From positions 1-16,813 of the forward strand of contig JBMNSJ010000047.1 of the NCBI GenBank assembly GCA_050945135.1: a stretch of DNA of 16,813 nt, read 5' to 3'. The notes under the pieces were generated by a model that saw only the letters and a list, made by a program, of their open reading frames with translations, was not told where the DNA came from and ran no database searches. Made by a program: the position numbers and the translations under genes. This DNA comes from WRIS01 sp050945135. GTDB taxonomy: Bacteria > Actinomycetota > Coriobacteriia > Coriobacteriales > Eggerthellaceae. Positions 8,413 through 14,164 of this stretch are shown one piece after another; position 1 is the first letter of the stretch, and each line of letters begins with the position of its first letter.

Positions 8413-9789
8413 ATGGAACATATGACCCATACAAAACTGATTTCTTTGCCCGACTACGCGAATAGAATTTTGACCGTTTTAGAGTCGGCTGGCTTTGAGG
8501 CGTGGTGCGTTGGTGGCTTTGTTCGCGATGCTATTCGAGGCGAAGAAGCCCATGATGTCGACATCGCAACAAACGCTCGCTGGGAGCAAAGCAAAAAGCT
8601 TTTTGAAGCCCAGGGATACAAAGTGTATGAAACAGGCACAAAGCATGGCACCATAAGCGTGAGCTGCGCACATGAAATTGTCGAAATTACCACGTATCGA
8701 ACTGAAGGTGCCTATTCTGACAATCGCCACCCCGATGAAGTTTTTTTCACTTCACGCATAGAAGACGATCTTGCGCGTCGCGACTTCACCATGAACGCCA
8801 TCGCTTATCATCCTGTTCGCGGATTTTGCGACCCCTACCAGGGTCTTAAAGATATCGAATCCCAAACAATACGAGCAGTTGGCGAACCGTCAATCCGCTT
8901 TAGCGAGGATGCCCTTCGCATCTTGCGTGCTTGCCGCTTCTCGTCGCAACTCGGATTCTCAGTTGAGGCACAAACTGCACGCGCGATGATAGACAAGAAA
9001 TCCTTACTTAATCAAGTTTCTGTCGAGCGAATCGCACACGAACTTGATGGCTTCTTTTGTGGTGCTCACATCCACGATGCTCTCTGCAACTGCGTCGAGA
9101 TAATTGGACAAATCATTCCGGAAACGCGCGCAATGATTGATTTCGACCAACGAACGCCCTATCACATTTACGATGTGTTGGAGCACACAGCCTACTGCAT
9201 GGAAAACTGTCCTCAAACTTCTTTAGTTAGATGGTCTGCTTTTTTTCACGATATTGGAAAGCCGCCCGCCTTCTTCCTTGACGACGAGGGCGTCGGACAC
9301 TTCTATGGTCATGCAAAAATAAGCGTCGATATTGCGCAGAAGTATTTGAAGCTCTTTAAAATGCCTCACGCGTTTACCCATAAAGCTCTTTTGCTTATCA
9401 AGCACCATGATGATGTTATCGTTCCGCAAAACAAAGCTGTAAAGCGTGCCCTTCGTCGTTTTGATGAGGATCCAGACTTATTTCGGGCTCTGTGCGCTCT
9501 CAAAAAGGGAGATGCATCCGCACAAGCCCCACAATGCAAGGGACGTATCGCTCTCGCAGACGAGCTCGAGTTAGTGCTCGACGAAATCCTTGCCGAAAAT
9601 GAAGTGTTTTCGCTCAAAAAGCTTGCCATCAATGGTAATGACATCCTTCAGCTTTCAGTTGCACCCGGCCCTCTCGTGGGTACGCTGCTTGAGGCGGCAC
9701 TCGATGCAGTGCTTGACGAAGAAGTACCCAACGAGCACGACAAGCTCTTAGCTTATGTAGCGAAACTCATAGAGAAAACAAGCGCCTAA
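8413..9789 (+). CDS. cca: CCA-adding tRNA nucleotidyltransferase with HD domain
   Basis: A 458-aa class II enzyme that adds or repairs the CCA 3' end of tRNAs without a nucleic-acid template. The nucleotidyltransferase head has VGGFVRD (33-39) and the metal-binding DVDIAT (48-53), then the ARRDFTMNAIA segment (121-131) and the nucleotide-recognition motif EDALRILRACRFSSQLGF (165-182), which is typical of bacterial CCA/poly(A) polymerases. The C-terminal half carries an HD phosphohydrolase domain: His258 in LEHTAYCM and HD at 279-280 in FFHDIGKP, then HAKIS. The family includes both full CCA enzymes and separate A- or CC-adding forms; with no second copy in view, a full CCA activity is the simplest guess. 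The chosen ATG has no Shine-Dalgarno but fits a leaderless start; ATG at 8422 is an alternative. No terminator is visible before the next gene. Confidence 0.92.
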   Translation: MEHMTHTKLISLPDYANRILTVLESAGFEAWCVGGFVRDAIRGEEAHDVDIATNARWEQSKKLFEAQGYKVYETGTKHGTISVSCAHEIVEITTYRTEGAYSDNRHPDEVFFTSRIEDDLARRDFTMNAIAYHPVRGFCDPYQGLKDIESQTIRAVGEPSIRFSEDALRILRACRFSSQLGFSVEAQTARAMIDKKSLLNQVSVERIAHELDGFFCGAHIHDALCNCVEIIGQIIPETRAMIDFDQRTPYHIYDVLEHTAYCMENCPQTSLVRWSAFFHDIGKPPAFFLDDEGVGHFYGHAKISVDIAQKYLKLFKMPHAFTHKALLLIKHHDDVIVPQNKAVKRALRRFDEDPDLFRALCALKKGDASAQAPQCKGRIALADELELVLDEILAENEVFSLKKLAINGNDILQLSVAPGPLVGTLLEAALDAVLDEEVPNEHDKLLAYVAKLIEKTSA

Positions 9790-9874
9790 CCTTTCAGCAA
9801 CGAAAAGACTAAATTCCTGTTCCGAAAAGCAAAGTGCTTATACTTGACTCAACACATCCTTTCTCATCGAGGTG

Positions 9875-9891
9875 CGAATAAGACTAATTCG
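9875..9891. promoter_or_regulatory. Short palindrome upstream of the CDGSH gene
   Basis: CGAAT (9875-9879) and ATTCG (9887-9891) form a 5-bp inverted repeat around 7 nt, 58 bp before the CDGSH start. TATACT (9839-9844) upstream could be a -10 but lacks a good -35. This could be an operator; the evidence is thin. Confidence 0.25.
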
Positions 9892-9949
9892 CCGAGAGCA
9901 GAAAGGGTTGCAATCTGATATCTCGGGGGGCTACTGGGAGAGGAGAATC

Positions 9950-10642
9950 ATGGAAGACAGCAAACAAGAACTAACTCCAAATATGAGAATTAAGATTACT
10001 GAGGATGGTCCATACATAGTCAGTGGAAACATTCCTCTCGATGAAAAGATTATTACCCCAGAACACCACCACTACGTGTTCACTGAAGGCAGACCACTTA
10101 ATGGCGGAGCTACCTATGCCTTATGCCGTTGCGGGAAGAGCTCTACCCCGCCCTTCTGTGATGGCTCTCACGTGGCAGACCATTTTGACGGCACCGAAAC
10201 TGCATCAAGGCTTCCCTACAAAGAACGTGCAGACATCTTTACTGGTCCGGGCATCGATCTTCGTGATGACAACCGATGCGCCTTCGCCCGTTTCTGTCAT
10301 CGTGAAGAGGGCGATGTGTGGCAACTAACCGATCTTTCCGATGATGCTTATTTGCGTGATGAAGCCATCGTTGCTTCCAGCGAATGTCCGGCAGGTCGTT
10401 TACAGCATTTTGATAAAGATGGCAACGAAATAGAACCTCATCTTGAACCACGTATTACCGTACTGCAAGACCCCCAAAAAGGAGTAAGCGCAGGTCTTTA
10501 TGTGCAAGGCGGGATTCCTTTAGAGTCATCAGACGGCACCGAATATGAGGTGCGAAACCGATACGCTCTATGCCGTTGCGGGGCATCGCACAACAAGCCA
10601 TTTTGTGATGCAAAGCATGTACGCGCTCATTTCGAGGCATAG
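9950..10642 (+). CDS. Three-cluster CDGSH iron-sulfur protein
   Basis: A 230-aa cytosolic protein with two CDGSH-type sites and a middle cysteine cluster. Site 1 is CRCGKSSTPPFCDGSH (Cys59, Cys61, Cys70, His74), the exact three-Cys/one-His [2Fe-2S] pattern. Site 2 is CRCGASHNKPFCDAKH (Cys208, Cys210, Cys219, His223), with GS replaced by AK but all ligands kept. Between them Cys110, Cys116, His117 and Cys146 (in ECPAGRL) resemble the divergent 4Fe-4S mono-cluster domain (Fer4_19 type). A redox or Fe-S handling role is likely; the partner is unknown. The ATG at 9950 is chosen over the upstream in-frame start at 9872 because GGAGAGGAG lies 5-6 nt before it and the extra 26 residues are arginine-rich and unlike the family. 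There is no nearby terminator; the closest is at 11177. Confidence 0.88.
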   Translation: MEDSKQELTPNMRIKITEDGPYIVSGNIPLDEKIITPEHHHYVFTEGRPLNGGATYALCRCGKSSTPPFCDGSHVADHFDGTETASRLPYKERADIFTGPGIDLRDDNRCAFARFCHREEGDVWQLTDLSDDAYLRDEAIVASSECPAGRLQHFDKDGNEIEPHLEPRITVLQDPQKGVSAGLYVQGGIPLESSDGTEYEVRNRYALCRCGASHNKPFCDAKHVRAHFEA

Positions 10643-10730
10643 CTTCATGTAGGTGCGTAGCGGGATGTCGCATTCAATTCCGGTGGGGCATCTTGTTGCG
10701 TACATAGCGCATAATCGAGAGGCGCTAGCT

Positions 10731-10835
10731 GCGTGGTCGGTTTGAGCGTGGCTGTCTTGGGCGTGGCTGCTTTAAGCGTGGCTGTCTTGGGCGCGACTGC
10801 TTTGGACGTGGCCGTCTCGAACGTGGCTACCGTTG
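10731..10835. repeat. 15-bp tandem repeat, seven diverging units (minisatellite)
   Basis: Units of 15 bp start at 10731, 10746, 10761, 10776, 10791, 10806 and 10821. Units 2 and 4 are identical (GCGTGGCTGTCTTGG), and units 3 and 5 resemble each other more than their neighbours, giving a 30-bp higher-order period. Outer units are more diverged. In one plus-strand frame the units read as five-residue repeats of the type VAVLG/VAALS, formally like A-x-L-x-x, but that frame has no ribosome binding site or family-like continuation, so I do not call a gene. It may vary in copy number between strains. Confidence 0.8.
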
Positions 10836-11176
10836 AACCACCCTACATTTGCCATATAGGCCTTCTGATGACACGAAAAGCGTTTCGCTTGCAGCAGAAG
10901 TCGAGCTCAGGTTCTGTGAGCTGGTCTTTTGCATGCATCGAGAAGTCATATTTTCTCTAACCGTGTGCAGCAGAGGCATTTTCGGCGCTATATTTGCAAG
11001 CGAGAGGCATTTCGTTCCAAAAATCGAATCAAAACGCCTAGGTTGAACCAGCTACAGAACCGTTCTGGCAGATTTGCTGTGCTGCGTGCCGGATGAGATA
11101 AGCGCCTGCTTCGCACTTTTTAGAAAGCGGAAAACGTAGTGCCGTGCATCACATGTTGCCACACGCTTACCCTCCC

Positions 11177-11204
11177 GAGCCCATCGATTTTGGTGGGCTT
11201 TTTT
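11177..11204 (+). terminator. Intrinsic terminator upstream of guaA
   Basis: AGCCCA (11178-11183) pairs with TGGGCT (11194-11199) around a 10-nt loop, with an outer G-T pair possible, followed by six T residues (11199-11204). It lies 535 bp after the CDGSH stop and 112 bp before guaA. It could end a long CDGSH transcript, end a small RNA, or act as an attenuator in a guaA leader. Confidence 0.75.
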
Positions 11205-11268
11205 CATGTATGTTAAATCTGTCTTTCGTCTTTCGTGCAACGAATAGTTTTGCCGTATTTTTATATGC

Positions 11269-11282
11269 ATACGATTTCGTAT
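11269..11282. promoter_or_regulatory. Palindromic operator candidate upstream of guaA
   Basis: ATACGA-TT-TCGTAT is a perfect 6-bp inverted repeat with a 2-nt centre, 34 bp before the guaA start and just downstream of an AT-rich stretch with TATATG and TTGCCG. Its position near the expected transcription start suits a repressor site. It does not match the Gram-positive PurR box well. Confidence 0.4.
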
Positions 11283-11316
11283 TTCGTGATACCACAAAGC
11301 CAGGAAAGAGGATCCA

Positions 11317-12909
11317 TTGAGCAATCTCAACCCTCAAGAAGAAAAGGTCATTGTTATAGACTTCGGCGCCCAATATGGTCAGCTCATCGCTCGGCGCATA
11401 CGAGACTTAAAGGTCTACTCAGAACTTGTGCTACATGATATTAGCGCACCAGAACTCCAAAGCCTCAGTCCGGCAGCCATCATATTATCCGGAGGTCCTG
11501 CAAGTGTGTATGCGCAAGATGCACCCCATGTCGACTCTAAAATATTTGAGCTTGGTATTCCAATCCTAGGATTTTGCTACGGTCAGCAAATTATGACAAC
11601 AAGTCTCGGCGGAAGCGTTTCTCACACAGATATCGGCGAATACGGACCGACGCCCATTACGAGGCAGAATAGCTCACGACTACTTTCCAATACGCCCGAA
11701 GAGCAAGTGGTGTGGATGAGCCATCGCGATGCTGTAACAACTATTCCACCTGGATTCATCATAACTTCTTCAAGCGAAACCTGTCCTGTAGCTTCTATCG
11801 AGAATCCAGAGCGATTTTTGTTTGCTACGCAATTTCACCCTGAAGTTTCTCATACCGAGTTTGGCACAAAGATACTGGAGAATTTTTTGTTCGATATAGC
11901 AGGACTCACTCCTTGCTGGACTCTTGACAATGTTATAGAGAATCTTATTGCAAACATTAAGGAGCGCGTTGGCGATGACCAGGTAATTTTAGCATTATCG
12001 GGAGGAGTCGATTCTGCTGTTGCAGCGGCTCTTTTACATCGAGCGATTGGCAATCAACTGGTTTGCATTTTTGTAAACCATGGACTAATGCGCAAAGGAG
12101 AACCTGAGAGCATCGAGCAGGTGTTTGCGCAGCAGTTTAAGATTCCGCTTATTCATGTCCAAGCTCAAGATCGTTACACCCAGCTGCTCGATGGCGTCGT
12201 TGAACCAGAGACAAAACGCGCTTTGATAGGAAAAGAGTTTTGGAAGGTATTTTTTGAGGAAGCGCAAAAAATCGGTGGTGTAACCTGGCTTGCGCAGGGC
12301 ACTATCTATCCCGACATTATCGAAAGCGGATCGAGAAAAACCGGCGGTGAGCCTTCGACTATTAAGAGCCACCACAACTTGATTCCTTTTCCTGAAGGAG
12401 TTCACTTTGACCTCATTGAGCCCCTCGATCATTTCTTTAAGGATGAGGTGCGCGGTTTGGGATTGATGCTTGGCTTGCCCGATGAGATTGTATATCGACA
12501 GCCCTTCCCTGGTCCTGGACTCGCCATAAGGATTATTGGGTCGGTTAACCCTGAAAAGCTGCAAATCCTCAAAGACGCTGATGCTGTTGTCCGTGAAGAG
12601 ATTGATGCGTATAACGCGATGCTTTTTGAGCAGACCGGGGATCGCGCAAGCAACCAAAGCGTCTGGCAATACTTTGCCGTGCTGCCAGATATCAAGAGCG
12701 TGGGCGTTATGGGAGACGAAAGGACCTATGCCTACCCCATAATCTTGCGCGCCGTTGGCTCAAGTGATGGCATGACCGCAGATTGGTCGAAACTCCCCCA
12801 TGAGCTCCTAGGAAAGATTTCTAGTCGAATCGTGGCGGAAGTAAGCGGCGTGAACCGAGTTGCCTATGATATAACTCCTAAACCGCCTGCGACTATCGAG
12901 TGGGAATAA
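11317..12909 (+). CDS. guaA: GMP synthase (glutamine-hydrolysing)
   Basis: A 530-aa enzyme converting XMP to GMP with ATP and glutamine, the last step of de novo GMP synthesis; normal length is about 515-525. The N-terminal class I amidotransferase has GFCYGQQ (nucleophile Cys87) and FHPEVSHT (His174, Glu176). The ATP pyrophosphatase domain has the PP-loop LALSGGVDSA (225-234), and the C-terminal dimerisation domain ends in PPATIEWE, the universal GMP synthase tail. The start is TTG, supported by AGGAAAGAGGA a few bases upstream and by the family N-terminus (VIVIDFGAQYGQL). It is preceded by a terminator and a palindrome, so it is probably transcribed alone. The 3' end abuts a mobile element; its coding sequence is intact, as expected when an island inserts at the gene end. 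Confidence 0.97.
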   Translation: MSNLNPQEEKVIVIDFGAQYGQLIARRIRDLKVYSELVLHDISAPELQSLSPAAIILSGGPASVYAQDAPHVDSKIFELGIPILGFCYGQQIMTTSLGGSVSHTDIGEYGPTPITRQNSSRLLSNTPEEQVVWMSHRDAVTTIPPGFIITSSSETCPVASIENPERFLFATQFHPEVSHTEFGTKILENFLFDIAGLTPCWTLDNVIENLIANIKERVGDDQVILALSGGVDSAVAAALLHRAIGNQLVCIFVNHGLMRKGEPESIEQVFAQQFKIPLIHVQAQDRYTQLLDGVVEPETKRALIGKEFWKVFFEEAQKIGGVTWLAQGTIYPDIIESGSRKTGGEPSTIKSHHNLIPFPEGVHFDLIEPLDHFFKDEVRGLGLMLGLPDEIVYRQPFPGPGLAIRIIGSVNPEKLQILKDADAVVREEIDAYNAMLFEQTGDRASNQSVWQYFAVLPDIKSVGVMGDERTYAYPIILRAVGSSDGMTADWSKLPHELLGKISSRIVAEVSGVNRVAYDITPKPPATIEWE

Positions 12910-12910
12910 A

Positions 12911-12934
12911 AATTACGAACAAACGTTCGTAATT
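12911..12934. promoter_or_regulatory. Perfect 10-bp palindrome just after guaA: LexA-box-like and terminator-like
   Basis: AATTACGAAC-AAAC-GTTCGTAATT. Its centre, CGAACAAACGTTCG (12916-12929), fits the Gram-positive LexA/DinR box (GAAC-N4-GTTC; CGAACRNRYGTTYG form). On the minus strand the stem is followed by TTTTTATT, so it could also terminate leftward transcription from the element into guaA. No gene with a clear start lies close by on the right, which weakens an SOS role. Confidence 0.5.
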
Positions 12935-13031
12935 CGGGTAGTACAAACTCGTTTCATCTGATAGCGCGAAATACTATCTGATGCAACCAAAAACGTGTAA
13001 GCCACCTGCACGCCACATCTTGTTCAAACTC

Positions 13032-13067
13032 ATAACCTCCCTGATGCACTTCTTTCAGGGAGGTTAT
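13032..13067 (+). terminator. Strong hairpin, probable transcription terminator
   Basis: ATAACCTCCCTGA (13032-13044) and its exact complement (13055-13067) form a 13-bp stem with a 10-nt loop, followed by TTCATTGATTTTA. The T-run is interrupted, but the stem is strong. It is the first clear plus-strand terminator after guaA, about 120 bp downstream of its stop. Confidence 0.6.
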
Positions 13068-13099
13068 TTCATTGATTTTATCTGCGATAATGTTAGTAA

Positions 13100-13311
13100 G
13101 GGGAATAAATCGAAGCGGATGGATTGCTATGGTTTTATTCTCCCTTTTATTCCCCAGTATGAGATTGCACGAGATGATACGGAGAATTTTGAAGAGGTGC
13201 TAACCACCTCAAACTCAAAGACCAAAAAAATATTCTTGAACTCATTTTGAACTCAGTGCCCTTTTTGGAGCGTCAAAAACACGTTTCCGCAGGTAGTTAA
13301 TGGGGAATAAA
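13100..13311. repeat. GGGGAATAAA repeat cluster
   Basis: The 10-mer GGGGAATAAA occurs directly at 13100-13109 and 13302-13311 and inverted at 13146-13155. A fourth, inverted copy lies at 15820-15829. The end of guaA carries the related GTGGGAATAAA (nine matching bases at 12902-12910). Copies at 13100 and 13146 form an inverted pair with a 36-nt loop. These may be integrase core or arm sites, or scars of earlier attachment sites. Confidence 0.6.
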
Positions 13312-13330
13312 TTTGCTCCTTGACAGAAAT

Positions 13331-13360
13331 GCAAAATGGGGCTTACCGCCCCATTTTTGC
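13331..13360 (-). terminator. Bidirectional intrinsic terminator after the XRE gene
   Basis: AAAATGGGGC (13333-13342) pairs with GCCCCATTTT (13348-13357) around TTACC, with further GC pairing outside apart from one extra T. T-runs follow on both strands. It lies 26 bp past the stop of the minus-strand repressor gene and also shields the repressor from rightward transcription. Confidence 0.8.
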
Positions 13361-13385
13361 AAGATTCATTTATTCTGAATCGATT

Positions 13386-13811
13386 TCAGACCCCAAAAGA
13401 CGCTTTCCATGCCTCATATTCTTCTTCGCCGATCTCTTCCGAGGTGTATTTATCGTGCATCTGCTGCCAGGCCTTGAGTGACTGGGTGAGCTTTTGTGCC
13501 TGCGGGGCCGCAGGATCGATTGTGAGGGCCAAGCCATCCTTTGTGCTTGTCGGTATCAATCCAACGGTTTCCTCGAGCCTGAAGAGCGCCTCAAGGATTT
13601 GTCGCGAGGTTTCAAAGTTATAATCCGCTAATGCTGCTGGGGATATCTCGAGCGCCTTTGCAAGAGCCTTTACCTGTACCTTCCCCGGATTGCGCAGCTC
13701 CAACTCATAGAGGCGCACAGACGACTCCGATGCACCGATCTTTTCGGCTAGCTGCTTTTGTGTGAGCCCTTTGGCTTTTCTATAGCGGAGGATTCGTTTT
13801 CCGGTTCCCAT
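13386..13811 (-). CDS. XRE-family (Cro/CI-type) transcriptional repressor of the element
   Basis: A 141-aa protein with an N-terminal helix-turn-helix (about residues 5-60: KRILRYRKAKGLTQKQLAEK, then IGASESSVRLYELELRNP), the classic XRE pattern in which LTQKQLAEKIG and SESSVRLYE are the two helices. The C-terminal 80 residues are acidic and helical with no domain I can name. No peptidase-like catalytic residues of the LexA/CI type or metal-binding HEXXH are visible. The ATG at 13811 has GAGGT 5 nt upstream. It is divergent from the excisionase/integrase genes and is the obvious candidate to bind the three GTAC-N6-GTAC operators, shutting off xis-int and its own promoter. It ends at an intrinsic terminator. 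Binding target is inferred from position. Confidence 0.85.
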   Translation of the reverse strand: MGTGKRILRYRKAKGLTQKQLAEKIGASESSVRLYELELRNPGKVQVKALAKALEISPAALADYNFETSRQILEALFRLEETVGLIPTSTKDGLALTIDPAAPQAQKLTQSLKAWQQMHDKYTSEEIGEEEYEAWKASFGV

Positions 13812-13858
13812 GCATTACCTCATACGTGTTCTGGTTGCTTCGATTATCTGCAGGCTGA

Positions 13859-13887
13859 ATGTTACCTCAGTACACATTTGTACGCAA
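13859..13887 (-). promoter_or_regulatory. Promoter of the XRE repressor gene
   Basis: On the minus strand, -35 TTGCGT (13887-13882), a 17-nt spacer, and -10 TAACAT (13864-13859). The match is moderate (3 and 4 of 6). The first operator (13868-13885) lies within the spacer and touches the -35, which fits autorepression. Confidence 0.5.
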
Positions 13888-13945
13888 TTGCTTGACCGTA
13901 CTTTAGTGTACTGTTAGCATGTATATACAGTACGTATATGTACTG
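13868..13945. promoter_or_regulatory. Three repressor operators, consensus CAGTAC-N6-GTACTG
   Basis: Three palindromic sites share GTAC-N6-GTAC: O1 13868-13885 (CAGTAC acattt GTACGC), O2 13896-13913 (CCGTAC tttagt GTACTG) and O3 13928-13945 (CAGTAC gtatat GTACTG). O3 is the most symmetric, its arms extending to 9 bp each side (ATACAGTAC/GTACTGTAT). Centre spacings are 28 and 32 bp, near three helical turns, so bound dimers would face the same side. O1 sits in the leftward promoter, O2 overlaps the -35 and spacer of the rightward promoter, and O3 covers its start region. This resembles a lambda-type operator triplet. Binding by the adjacent XRE protein is inferred. Confidence 0.75.
13892..13920 (+). 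promoter_or_regulatory. Promoter of the xis-int-mob operon
   Basis: TTGACC (13892-13897), a 17-nt spacer, and TAGCAT (13915-13920): 5 and 4 of 6 matches. Transcription should start near 13927, inside or beside operator O3, leaving a leader of about 35 nt with a strong TTGGAGGT ribosome binding site. Confidence 0.65.
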
Positions 13946-13960
13946 TATTGGAGGTAAAAC

Positions 13961-14164
13961 ATGAGTTCCTATCGAATGGTGGACGCTCGGGAAGTAGCAA
14001 AGAGGCTTGGGATAACCGAGAAACATGCATATAAGATCATCCGCTCCCTTAATGCCGAGCTTGAGGTGAAGGGATATTGCATCGTACGCGGCAGAGTAGA
14101 CGAAAGCTACTTTGTGAAGCGTTATTTCCCTGGCGCAGAGGAGGACGACAATGCCCGTATATAA
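13961..14164 (+). CDS. Small HTH protein, probable excisionase (recombination directionality factor)
   Basis: A 67-aa protein of the small HTH type found directly before integrases: MVDAREVAKRLGITEKHAYK is a MerR/Xis-like winged-helix start, followed by IIRSLNAELEVKGYCIVRGRVDESYFVKRYF. Such proteins bend attachment-site DNA and turn the integrase toward excision; some also act as regulators. The ATG at 13961 has GGAGGT about 7 nt upstream, an excellent ribosome binding site. Its last 14 bases overlap the integrase start, so the two are translationally coupled. The function is inferred from fold pattern and position; an activator role is the alternative. Confidence 0.75.
   Translation: MSSYRMVDAREVAKRLGITEKHAYKIIRSLNAELEVKGYCIVRGRVDESYFVKRYFPGAEEDDNARI

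Larger units (their letters stand above)
10643..11316. other. 674-bp intergenic region between the CDGSH gene and guaA
   Basis: No convincing gene is seen on either strand; the short open frames have poor composition and no ribosome binding sites. The region holds a 15-bp tandem repeat (10731-10835), a palindrome CAGAAC-c-GTTCTG (11055-11067), an intrinsic terminator (11177-11204), the repeated CTTTCGTCTTTCGT (about 11223-11236), and a palindrome just before guaA (11269-11282). The stretch 10836-11176 could hold a small RNA or a decayed gene, because a strong terminator follows it. I could not match it to a known purine riboswitch, 6S RNA, tmRNA or SRP RNA pattern. Confidence 0.6.
12910..13385. 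other. Gene-free element end, rich in repeats and hairpins
   Basis: This 476-bp stretch has no supported gene: the 89-codon plus-strand frame at 12981-13250 crosses a strong hairpin and lacks a ribosome binding site. It contains a palindrome (12911-12934), a long hairpin (13032-13067), three copies of GGGGAATAAA, four copies of an AACTCA-centred repeat, and the XRE gene terminator (13331-13360). The density of short repeats next to an integrase gene suggests an attachment region with integrase or excisionase binding sites. Confidence 0.5.

Noticed and set aside
9872..9949. Upstream in-frame start for the CDGSH protein.
   Set aside because: The added 26 residues are unlike the family and the GGAGAGGAG site clearly serves the ATG at 9950.
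10733..10960. 75-codon frame over the 15-bp repeat, resembling pentapeptide repeats.
   Set aside because: GTG start without Shine-Dalgarno, too short for a pentapeptide-repeat fold, and the sequence after the repeat is not protein-like; better explained as a minisatellite.
11040..11204. Known structured RNA before guaA (purine riboswitch, 6S, tmRNA, SRP RNA).
   Set aside because: I could not find the conserved core bases of any of these; only the terminator and small palindromes are supported.
12981..13250. 89-codon plus-strand frame after guaA.
   Set aside because: No ribosome binding site, it crosses a 13-bp-arm hairpin, and the residue pattern does not look like a protein family.
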